The translations under genes and the position numbers were made by a program. 17,373 nt of DNA from an uncultured Bacteroides sp. (GTDB lineage Bacteria; Bacteroidota; Bacteroidia; Bacteroidales; Bacteroidaceae), in assembly GCA_934716785.1 (NCBI GenBank), contig CAKUYM010000056.1:1-17373 (forward strand), in the 5' to 3' direction. Below are positions 6,909 to 14,912 of this stretch, one piece after another. A model generated the notes under the pieces. The model was not told the DNA's origin. It saw only the letters and a program-made list of their open reading frames with translations, and searched no databases. The first letter of the stretch is position 1. Each line of letters opens with the position of its first letter.

Positions 6909-8474
6909 TCAGAATGTAACTTCATCGAAAATATTCACAGCATATTTTCCTGCATCATCATACCAATGAGTCAGTTTCTCCGTCAGAGCGAACTTTATGG
7001 CATAAACCGGATTATATTTCAAATCGTCAACTTTCTCCGGCATCCAGATTCCTACCTTATATGTCCCGCTCAATCCGGCAGCCACACTTCCTTTTATGGA
7101 ATACTTCGCCGCCTGATTCGGTTCTTCGTTTGTAGAAGGAATCCAGTTTTTCGGCTCTACATCCAGTTTTATCTCTTTTACTACCTGCCCGTCACCGGAA
7201 ATAAGCACTAAATAAACCTCTTTCGGGTTAATCACCGTAGCAAATCCTGTATTGGTTATCATCAGGTCATATTCCAGATTCCCATCTTTTGCCTCAACTT
7301 TCGATTCACTTTGGAGATTCAAACGATAACCCAAATGGTCGCGTACAAATTCATAGAATGAACGGACTACGTCATTCCCTTCGGCATCCTTAAAGTAGCT
7401 CTCATCATAGAGAATGTGATTATCATTCAATAAAGAGGGATATACTTTCACTTGCTTCCAACTCATGATATTCAAAGCAAAATTCTGTGTCACATCAAAA
7501 GCCGAATAACGGTGTTCACGGAAAATACGCAATGACTTCATTGGAGTAATCAGTGCAGACAATCCCCATTCAGTATCTTCATCATAAGGGATCTCGCCAC
7601 TCATATAGAAGTTATTTGCTTTTACTTCTTCTGTTATCTGTTTATAGTCATCCGTATTAGGAACAAAATCATTGCCCGGTGCATGAGAATGTTCACCGGC
7701 TGTAAAATAATCATTCGCATAACCGATACGTCCGCGGTATTCTTCTTGCTCCAATGTCAGTGCTTTCTTATGGCTCGGATAACGCATTTCTACACAATAT
7801 GGAACAGGCAACGCCCTTAACAACGCACTGACGATTGCATTCTTTGCATTCTGATCATTCACCAACGGAGACGTATGCCACTCTCCCCAAGCACCGATGA
7901 AACCAACTTGTACCGTAGCGATCTGACCGATATATTCATTCAACAAAGGAGTCAGTTGTTCAATATGTCTGAGAATCCATTGTTTGGATTCACCACCAGA
8001 CGTATTCAGTCCTGCATGATTGTACGCAAAACGAAGGATTGCCTTATATCCCTGTGCTTTCATCAACTCAAACACCTTGCGGATATTATTCAAAGCCTCA
8101 TCATCGAGGTCTTTACTCACCCATTTTGTCAAATAGATATATTGCTGAATAAGAGTCAGATTATCATCTTTCGCATCAAACTGCTCTATTTTCTTCGTAT
8201 ACAGATTCTCGCCATAGACTTCATAATCATTATACGGGCTCTTCATCTCGTCGGCAAGTAAATTACATTCAAGATGAAAGCCTCTATCAGGATTTCTCAG
8301 CGATTCAATATGTACAATTTTACCTATGACTTCCGGTGTTTCCGGTTCATTAGAGTCTTCTTCTTCTCCGTACTGTCCTGCATACACATCTATTGTATCA
8401 GAACAAAAGCTACACATAAAACCTAATAACAATGTAGACAATATGGTCATAGTTTTCTTTATATTGATTAACAT
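6909..8474 (-). CDS. DUF4874/DUF4832 protein, possible glycoside hydrolase
   Basis: A 521-residue exported protein. Residues ~8-24 are a hydrophobic signal segment ending LLGFMCSFCSD. Neither Cys21 nor Cys24 sits in a canonical lipobox, so lipidation is uncertain. An acidic linker (EEEDSNEPETPE, ~37-48) precedes the N-terminal DUF4874-type region, which begins with SLRNPDRGFHLE. The alternation YKAILRFAYN ... VQVGFIGAWGEWH ... YCVEMRYP reads like a TIM barrel. Glu198 in GAWGEWH sits where clan GH-A enzymes carry their acid/base, and Glu294 in YMSGEIPYD is a plausible second carboxylate. The DUF4832 region continues to ~380, and residues ~395-510 look like a beta-sandwich (LEYDLMITNTGFATV, SGTYKVGIWMPE). 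Its place 28 bases after the SusE-like gene and before two hydrolases supports a role in glycan processing. Family membership is fairly sure; enzymatic activity is inference. Confidence 0.8.
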   Translation of the reverse strand: MLINIKKTMTILSTLLLGFMCSFCSDTIDVYAGQYGEEEDSNEPETPEVIGKIVHIESLRNPDRGFHLECNLLADEMKSPYNDYEVYGENLYTKKIEQFDAKDDNLTLIQQYIYLTKWVSKDLDDEALNNIRKVFELMKAQGYKAILRFAYNHAGLNTSGGESKQWILRHIEQLTPLLNEYIGQIATVQVGFIGAWGEWHTSPLVNDQNAKNAIVSALLRALPVPYCVEMRYPSHKKALTLEQEEYRGRIGYANDYFTAGEHSHAPGNDFVPNTDDYKQITEEVKANNFYMSGEIPYDEDTEWGLSALITPMKSLRIFREHRYSAFDVTQNFALNIMSWKQVKVYPSLLNDNHILYDESYFKDAEGNDVVRSFYEFVRDHLGYRLNLQSESKVEAKDGNLEYDLMITNTGFATVINPKEVYLVLISGDGQVVKEIKLDVEPKNWIPSTNEEPNQAAKYSIKGSVAAGLSGTYKVGIWMPEKVDDLKYNPVYAIKFALTEKLTHWYDDAGKYAVNIFDEVTF

Positions 8475-8502
8475 GATTGATATACTTTAAATTTTTATCT
8501 GG

Positions 8503-9813
8503 TTAATTTTCATCGAAAATAAAACGTGCAGGAGCACCAGTTGTCCAAGGAGCCCACAATGTTGCCCCTCCATCATGAAGCATACATCCATGCTCTGTAT
8601 TATCGGCTACCAACAGATAGCAATACTGTCCAGTGTGGTTGTTGATATTCGGTTCTACCCATTGACCGGAAGCACACAGATTAAATTTCCAGTCATTCAA
8701 ATGAGCCTTTCCCTTCACAGACTCATAATATTCTGGGTCCTTTAATACATTCCACTGCCCATCGGCAGTTCCTGCTTCAATAAATAGATCTTTATATTCT
8801 TGCATAGTTGGTAAGTGCCATCCCTTAGGAGCTATCTTGTTGCGAATGTCATAATGATAATGGACTCCGTATGCTTTCACCCGTCCTTCTCCGAAAGATG
8901 TCGGTGTATTCTTATAGTTATTAGATTCAATCTCCGTTCCGTCAGGGTACTTGGTGGTTCGCAAGTTATCAGCCAACCAAATCTGAGAGGTTCCGTCACT
9001 ATAAAAAATACGGGCAACACGATAAGTGATCTTCTCATCACCGCGAACATCAACGAAACGCATCATCTCCGTCATATTCAACACACCGGAAGAGCGTGAT
9101 ACCAATCGCCCCTCGCCAGTCTTTACATTCCAGTATACAAAGTTGGATGTCCAACGTTTGATAGAAAGTTGGTCGAGTAATGTCTGAAGTTCTTCGTGTG
9201 TCAGAGAAGACTTGCCTTTTACAATACCTACACTTTGTTCGGCCACAGTCTGTTTCATTTCAGGATCAAGTGACAGACAGAGCGAGTACGAAGTTGATTC
9301 TGCCATTCCTTCCGTATCCCATTCAAACTGTACAACAGTTTCCGGTTTATCTTCTGCCAAAGCAATTTCTGTCATATCTTCAGGCAGCAACAATTTGGTA
9401 GACATACGTTTTACATGAATCGTACGTACATCCGATGCGGCAGCCGAAGTATTTCCTGTCTCTTTGACAGTCCAATATAATAGCGCTTCCTGACCGGCTT
9501 TTATTCCTAACTGGGAGAAATATTGATCGGCAGCCAATACAGACAGAGTAAAAGAAGTCGATTTACCAGCATCGACCTTCACCGGCTTTTTAAAGTCTCT
9601 TGTAGCACAAAGAATCAATTTTGCACCTTTTTCCAAAGGCTTATCCCAAGAAAAGTTATATTCATCGGTTGATAAATCATTCAAATCAATAGTCGTTCCA
9701 TCCTGAGGCGCACTCAGATAAATATCCGACATGGGAACAATCACATTATACTTGTCCTCTTTGCATCCGGCAAGTAACAAAATACCTAATAGACTATATA
9801 ATAAATGTTTCAT
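8503..9813 (-). CDS. SusE-like surface lipoprotein with C-terminal FISUMP domain
   Basis: A 436-residue putative surface glycan-binding protein. The ATG at 9813 (MKHLLYSLLG) is chosen over an in-frame GTG at 9825, which would overcrowd the SusD stop. From this start the lipobox is LLAGC with Cys17, followed by KEDK, matching the acidic lipoprotein export signal that sends Bacteroidetes lipoproteins to the cell surface. Residues ~20-130 (VIVPMSDIYLSAPQDGTTI, then FSWDKPLEKGAKLIL) are a SusE-type immunoglobulin-like domain. A second such unit spans ~135-245 (LLLPEDMTEIALAEDKPE). Residues ~255-436 are a FISUMP/Fib_succ_major domain with signature WLADNLRTTKYPDGTEI and APKGWHLPTMQEYKDL. It follows susD by 15 bases, the usual SusE/F position. 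The FISUMP domain probably provides the ligand-binding tip. Confidence 0.88.
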   Translation of the reverse strand: MKHLLYSLLGILLLAGCKEDKYNVIVPMSDIYLSAPQDGTTIDLNDLSTDEYNFSWDKPLEKGAKLILCATRDFKKPVKVDAGKSTSFTLSVLAADQYFSQLGIKAGQEALLYWTVKETGNTSAAASDVRTIHVKRMSTKLLLPEDMTEIALAEDKPETVVQFEWDTEGMAESTSYSLCLSLDPEMKQTVAEQSVGIVKGKSSLTHEELQTLLDQLSIKRWTSNFVYWNVKTGEGRLVSRSSGVLNMTEMMRFVDVRGDEKITYRVARIFYSDGTSQIWLADNLRTTKYPDGTEIESNNYKNTPTSFGEGRVKAYGVHYHYDIRNKIAPKGWHLPTMQEYKDLFIEAGTADGQWNVLKDPEYYESVKGKAHLNDWKFNLCASGQWVEPNINNHTGQYCYLLVADNTEHGCMLHDGGATLWAPWTTGAPARFIFDEN

Positions 9814-9828
9814 AATACTATCCACTTT

Positions 9829-11349
9829 TTAATAACCGGGGTTTTGAACTATAAGACCTTGTCCTTCAGTAATCAAATGAGTAGGCAACGGGAATTTCTC
9901 ATATTTATATTGCCCGTCCACTTTCGTTTCAATTTTACCAGTCGGCTGACCGGCAAATCTTGCTTTAGCAAGTGCCGCTTCTATGAATTTGCCATGACGG
10001 ATCAAATCCTGCCTACGTACACCTTCAAAATAGAACTCATGCCCACGCTCTTCCAACAACTTGTCCAAGAAATCTTCTACGGAAGCGAAATCACTCAATT
10101 GATAGGCTTTCAGTCCACCATGTGTTACACGTACCTGATTCAATAAACCAACAGCTTCCTGAGTAATACTATTTCCATTGCGAACTATTGCTTCTGAAAG
10201 TAAGGTCAATACGTCAGCATAACGGTAGATTGGCATATCTATTTCACACAGTTCTCCTACCACTCCTTCTATTTTATACTTCACCGGGATTGCACCATAA
10301 AAGAGTACACCTGTTGTCCCCCCGTCACGATCGGTAGCCCGGCTGTGATATACACCTTCCGTACCGGTATATTCACCGATAATTCTTTCCCGTCTTTTAT
10401 CTTTAGGATCAAAAGACTCGTAAGCAGGCCAGGATATTTTGAATCCTCCCCATGCAGTCACCGCCATCCCAGCAGGAATAGGATAATCAGACGTTAACAC
10501 ATGAGCGAACCATTTCTGTTCCATTACACCGGCTTCGGCCACACAAGAAAATATCACTTCCGAATTCTTCTCTCCCGATAAAGAGAACAAAGAATGATAA
10601 TCGTTTACCAGTTTATAACCGTATTCCGATTTGGTCAGTTCACGTCCTATTTTCTCCGCTTCATCCCACTGTTTGGTCATCATATAGAATTTCAACAATA
10701 ATGTGTTGGCTAATCCTTTCGTGAAACGTCCATAATCCGTATCTTCATATTTATAAGGTAATATGTCAGCCGCTTCCTTCAGGTTAGTGACAATATATTC
10801 ACGCATCGCTTCTTCAGACAAGCGAGAAATGACAATCTCCGCTTCCGGTTTCTGCAAAGTTTCCAAATCAGCAATAGGTATCGGCCCATACATATCATAC
10901 ATAAGGAAAGCCAAAAAACCACGCCCGCATTTTAATTCGGCCATATAACGTGCTTTTAGAGTTTCATCCATATCCACATTCTTAATACGTTCCATCGTCA
11001 GAGTCATGGAAGCCAGATATTGCGAGTAATCATACACACGACGCCAGTCTCCGTCAATATGCCAGTCATTAGCTTCATACGAATTATACACGGTAGTCCA
11101 TCCCCATGTATTCTCCACATAGTCAGTCACCATTTCCGAAGTCGTCACATAACCTGCCGCCACTTCAAAAATCCCCCACGGGGAAAACACGTAATAAGCA
11201 CTCGAATTGACCAAAGCATTCACATCTTCAGCATTCTGCGGGAACATTCCCGGATTTATTTTATTATAGACTTCCTGTTCCAATGTGCAAGACGATATAA
11301 GGAACAAAAGAGTTGCTATTACAGTATAAATTGTCTTTTTCATATTCAT
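9829..11349 (-). CDS. SusD/RagB-like nutrient-binding lipoprotein
   Basis: A 506-residue outer-membrane lipoprotein that caps the SusC-like transporter and binds the incoming glycan. The signal peptide has lipobox ISSC (Cys21 from the ATG at 11349; an ATG two codons later is also possible), followed by TLEQE, an acidic stretch compatible with surface export. The N-terminal region carries the helical TPR-like scaffold (residues ~80-230). The C-terminal RagB/SusD part contains the family signature IYRYADVLTLLSEAIVRNG, then VRVTHGG, LLEERGHEFYFEGVRRQDLI and a proline-rich end FPLPTHLI. Length is typical. It begins 6 bases after the susC stop, so the two are translated from one message, as expected for an obligate complex. 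Confidence 0.96.
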   Translation of the reverse strand: MNMKKTIYTVIATLLFLISSCTLEQEVYNKINPGMFPQNAEDVNALVNSSAYYVFSPWGIFEVAAGYVTTSEMVTDYVENTWGWTTVYNSYEANDWHIDGDWRRVYDYSQYLASMTLTMERIKNVDMDETLKARYMAELKCGRGFLAFLMYDMYGPIPIADLETLQKPEAEIVISRLSEEAMREYIVTNLKEAADILPYKYEDTDYGRFTKGLANTLLLKFYMMTKQWDEAEKIGRELTKSEYGYKLVNDYHSLFSLSGEKNSEVIFSCVAEAGVMEQKWFAHVLTSDYPIPAGMAVTAWGGFKISWPAYESFDPKDKRRERIIGEYTGTEGVYHSRATDRDGGTTGVLFYGAIPVKYKIEGVVGELCEIDMPIYRYADVLTLLSEAIVRNGNSITQEAVGLLNQVRVTHGGLKAYQLSDFASVEDFLDKLLEERGHEFYFEGVRRQDLIRHGKFIEAALAKARFAGQPTGKIETKVDGQYKYEKFPLPTHLITEGQGLIVQNPGY

Positions 11350-11355
11350 AACTTA

Positions 11356-14300
11356 TTAAAAAGATATTGATACACCAAAATTATAAGAGGTCACATTCGG
11401 ATACGCATAGGTTCCATTATCCGTTTCAGGATCCAGACCTGTCCAGTTGGTAATTACAAACGGATTGTTCACATCGACATATACTCGAAGATTATTCACG
11501 ATCTTTTGACTAATCGGTACTTTATATCCCAATGTTATACTTCCGCAACGAACATAATAGATAGATTTTACGTAATAATCTCCCCAACCGTTTCCTCCTC
11601 TCACATATGTAGGATCAGTAGCGGTCAAATTATTACTATTGAATGCTTTCAATGCATAAGTGGAAACATTGATGCCATTATCCATGCGTGTCCAACCTTC
11701 ATAGTAGCTGGCTCCCCGCTTTCTACCCGCTTCTCCATAAAAATAAATATTCAGATCAAAATTCTTATAACGGAATGAATTGTTCAAACCATAGATTATT
11801 TTCGGATCACCATTCCCCATATAGACCTTATCTTCATCTCCTAACACACCATTCCCATCTCGGTCTTTCAACTTCATCATTCCCGGAACCAAATCTTTCT
11901 GAGCATCCGGTGCCTTTTCTCCCGGTTGCAGAATACCGATTGCTTCATATTCCCACCATGCCCGTATCGGATCATTTTCTTTTTCATAGGCTCTTGGCTT
12001 CCAATTTGGATCACGTTTCAGCCAACGGTCATTATAATGCGACAAAGTCAATGTGGTATCCCATTCAAAGTCTTTTGTAACAATATTTACTGTATTCAAT
12101 GTGATTTCCACACCCTGGCTTTGTGTCGCTCCTATATTCCCTGCAATTTTGTTTATCTCATTGTAAAATGGCAATGGTTTGTTTGTCACTAATAAGTCTG
12201 TGATCTTTCGCCTAAAATATTCGGCAGATAACTTAAACCGATTATTAAACATTCCGAAGTCTACTCCAAGATTAAACTCTGTAGTTGTTTCCCAAGTAAT
12301 GCTCTTGTTTCCCAAATCCGAAGCATATACTCCTGTTGACTCCGCACCTCCGATAATTGCATTTCTTCCGACCTCATAGTAATCATAAATACGATAACCG
12401 ACATTAGAATTACCGGTCTGTCCATAGGAAGCTCTCAATTTCAACATGGATAACCATTTAGAAGCCCCTTTCATGAAATTTTCTTCACTGATCATCCAAC
12501 CTGCCGATACAGATGGAAAATATCCCCAACGATTTTCCGGTGCGAAATTAGATGCAGCATCAGCACGTACTGTGGCTTCCAACAAATATTTACCTTTGTA
12601 AGAGTAATTAGCACGGGCAAACAAAGAAGCAATACTATTTATAGAGGCCCATGAACTGACAGAAGGCTTTTTATAATTACCCGACCCCAAACTATTATAT
12701 CCGAATCCGTCTACCAGAAAATCTGAATTTCCGGCACTGAATCCGTCATTCTTGAACTTTTGGAATGAATAACCACCTATAACTTTCAGATTATGATCAC
12801 CCAAACTCTTAGAATATTGGGCGGTCAATTCCATTAGATAAGTAGTGCTTGTCTCTTGTGAAATATCTGCCCTTCCATTTTTATTTGCCCCTTGCAAAGT
12901 TGTCTTAGGCAGATAACTGGAGCGCTTTTGGAAACTGCGGTCAGCTCCCAACTGTAACTTCAGTTCTAATTCTTTCAATGGTTTTACTGAAACGAAAGCC
13001 GACCCTATCAACCGGTCTTTAACCGTATTATCTTTTATTTCCAATAAAGAAACCGGATTAGCGACAAAAGGACGCTTTGGGTCAATATAATAATTTCCTT
13101 CTGAATCATAAATAGGAATAGTAGGATTGGCCTGAATAGCACCGGTCAACACACCAGAATACTCGTTGGCATTGTCTCCTAAAGGAACATTGTCATACTT
13201 ATTCTGTGAATAAGTTGCGGTCAGCCCGAAAGACACATATTGACTAAGTTCCTGATCCAAATTTAAACGAGCTGAAAAACGGCTGACACCATTATTCTTA
13301 ACAATGCCCTCTTGGTCCATATAGTTTACGGAAGCCAAATAACGAGTTTTCTCCGTACCACCATTCACGGAAAGGTTGTGTTGTTGCGTATAACCGCTAC
13401 GCATCACAGCATCCAACCAATCAGTACCACTAGCCATTAATATCTCATCATTATTGAAAGTCGGTTTATATTGAGTAGGTGGAGTATCCTGTTTATCCAC
13501 GTATCCTTCATAAATCCCCATTCCATTCAATTTCAGCCATTCCTCATACTGCTGTTTATTATACATATCCATATACATACGAGTATCAAGCATCTTATAG
13601 TTGGAACGGGCTACCTGTACAGACCCCATACCGGAGTAAGTCACTCTGGGTTTCTGGCTCTTACCTCGTTTCGTTGTAATCAGAACAACTCCATGACCGG
13701 CACGTGCTCCATAAATAGCCGTAGAAGCAGCATCCTTCAAAACCGAAATTGATTCAATATCATCCGGATTCAAAGACTCCAGCACATTATCAATATTACC
13801 AGATTCATAATAGCCATTTCCTGAACTTAAATTACTGGACGAAGATACCGGAAAACCATCAATGACAAATAAAGGTTCATTACCTGCACCGGTAGATGCT
13901 TCTCCACGAATACGAAACTTTGTCTCACCACCGGGTTGAGCCGAGATCTGATTTACGCGAAACCCTGCTGCTTTACCAGCTAATGCACGAGATACATTCG
14001 GTACGGTATTCATTTCTACATCTCCCATATCAACCATAGAAACCGCACCCGTCAAGGTCTTTTTACTTTGTGTTCCATAACCCACTACCACGACTTCGTC
14101 CAATTGCTTGGAATCTTCTTGCAAAATAATTTTTATGTCTTTCCCCTGGTGAGCAGCAATAATTTGTGTTTGATAGCCTATATAGGAGATTTCCAATTGT
14201 GCTTTTGAGGAAGATACAGAAAGTTTAAAACGCCCATCAATATCTGTAATTGTTCCGTTTCCATGCACTCCTTTTTCCAATATACTGGCTCCTATTATCA

Positions 14301-14742
14301 GCTCACCATGAGAGTCCACCACAGTACCTGATACAACTTTCTTTTCTTGCTGTGGTGATTGCTTTTCGACTGACAATACGATTTTCTTGCCCAACACTGA
14401 ATATTTCACATCAGTACCGGCAAAGATTTCTTGCAACACAGTGAAAATGGAACTCTTATCAGCAGACACGGAAACACGACGATCCAAATCAACATGTTTG
14501 TTATTGAAGAAGAAGTCAAAATCCGACTGCGCTTCAATCTCTTTTAAAATGTCTTCAACCCTCTGATTGCGGGCATCAATACTAATCATAGCCTTCTGGG
14601 CATAACTATCGGCCGCATAGCTTAGTCCGATAGAACATACCAGGAATAAAACCAATAGTCTCATAGATAATGGGATTTTTTTTGAGGTTAGCCAAAGTGA
14701 CTTTACCACCCATAAAAATTGGATGCTAAAATAATTTTGCAT
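11356..14742 (-). CDS. SusC-like TonB-dependent transporter with STN signalling domain
   Basis: A 1128-residue outer-membrane transporter importing oligosaccharides with energy from TonB. I place the start at the ATG at 14742 (MQNYFSIQFL); the open frame runs back to a TTG at 14793 with no support. A later ATG at 14664 would still leave a signal peptide (MRLLVLFLVCSIGLSYAADS). After the signal, residues ~51-125 form an STN (secretin/TonB N-terminal) domain, which in this family contacts FecR. Residues ~138-210 are a carboxypeptidase-regulatory-like domain (VSGTVVDSHGELIIGASI). The SusC hallmark and TonB-box region LDEVVVVGYGTQ lies at ~214-225. A plug with DPDDIESISVLKDAASTAIYGARA-type sequence (here split as NPDDIESISVLKDAAS then TAIYGARAGHG) follows, then a beta barrel ending YNFGVSISF with terminal Phe. 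The STN domain and adjacent FecR/ECF sigma genes show it is a transducing transporter. Confidence 0.96.
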   Translation of the reverse strand: MQNYFSIQFLWVVKSLWLTSKKIPLSMRLLVLFLVCSIGLSYAADSYAQKAMISIDARNQRVEDILKEIEAQSDFDFFFNNKHVDLDRRVSVSADKSSIFTVLQEIFAGTDVKYSVLGKKIVLSVEKQSPQQEKKVVSGTVVDSHGELIIGASILEKGVHGNGTITDIDGRFKLSVSSSKAQLEISYIGYQTQIIAAHQGKDIKIILQEDSKQLDEVVVVGYGTQSKKTLTGAVSMVDMGDVEMNTVPNVSRALAGKAAGFRVNQISAQPGGETKFRIRGEASTGAGNEPLFVIDGFPVSSSSNLSSGNGYYESGNIDNVLESLNPDDIESISVLKDAASTAIYGARAGHGVVLITTKRGKSQKPRVTYSGMGSVQVARSNYKMLDTRMYMDMYNKQQYEEWLKLNGMGIYEGYVDKQDTPPTQYKPTFNNDEILMASGTDWLDAVMRSGYTQQHNLSVNGGTEKTRYLASVNYMDQEGIVKNNGVSRFSARLNLDQELSQYVSFGLTATYSQNKYDNVPLGDNANEYSGVLTGAIQANPTIPIYDSEGNYYIDPKRPFVANPVSLLEIKDNTVKDRLIGSAFVSVKPLKELELKLQLGADRSFQKRSSYLPKTTLQGANKNGRADISQETSTTYLMELTAQYSKSLGDHNLKVIGGYSFQKFKNDGFSAGNSDFLVDGFGYNSLGSGNYKKPSVSSWASINSIASLFARANYSYKGKYLLEATVRADAASNFAPENRWGYFPSVSAGWMISEENFMKGASKWLSMLKLRASYGQTGNSNVGYRIYDYYEVGRNAIIGGAESTGVYASDLGNKSITWETTTEFNLGVDFGMFNNRFKLSAEYFRRKITDLLVTNKPLPFYNEINKIAGNIGATQSQGVEITLNTVNIVTKDFEWDTTLTLSHYNDRWLKRDPNWKPRAYEKENDPIRAWWEYEAIGILQPGEKAPDAQKDLVPGMMKLKDRDGNGVLGDEDKVYMGNGDPKIIYGLNNSFRYKNFDLNIYFYGEAGRKRGASYYEGWTRMDNGINVSTYALKAFNSNNLTATDPTYVRGGNGWGDYYVKSIYYVRCGSITLGYKVPISQKIVNNLRVYVDVNNPFVITNWTGLDPETDNGTYAYPNVTSYNFGVSISF

Positions 14743-14819
14743 AAATTTGTGATGTTTTGAATTAATAAAAAGTTTATCTTGGCTTGTCGCCAAACAAGTC
14801 CAAAAGATTTACTGATTTC

Positions 14820-14853
14820 CATACGGGAAGATACGCCAATATCATCCCGTATG
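14820..14853. repeat. Inverted repeat in the fecR-susC spacer
   Basis: CATACGGGA (14820-14828) and TCCCGTATG (14845-14853) form a perfect 9-bp stem with a 16-base loop. It lies in the 170-base spacer between the anti-sigma gene and susC, about 80-110 bases before the susC ATG. In the direction of the genes (minus strand) it is not followed by a T-run, so ordinary termination is unlikely. It could be an operator, an RNA processing or attenuation structure in the susC leader, or a spacer hairpin. The rest of the spacer holds no gene and no exact -7 box. Confidence 0.65.
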
Positions 14854-14912
14854 TTTTTCATTTAAGGGGGTCTGTCTTTCATATAATTACTTTTCGTTTT
14901 AAGGTAAATCAA

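Noticed and set aside
9814..9825. GTG start at 9825 for the SusE-like gene
   Set aside because: It lies 3 bases from the susD stop and lengthens the signal peptide's N-region without benefit; ATG 9813 gives a typical lipoprotein signal.
14743..14793. A 17-codon N-terminal extension of SusC beginning at TTG 14793
   Set aside because: The ATG at 14742 gives a normal extended signal region; the extension adds a hydrophilic stretch with no support and starts at a rare codon inside a small hairpin.
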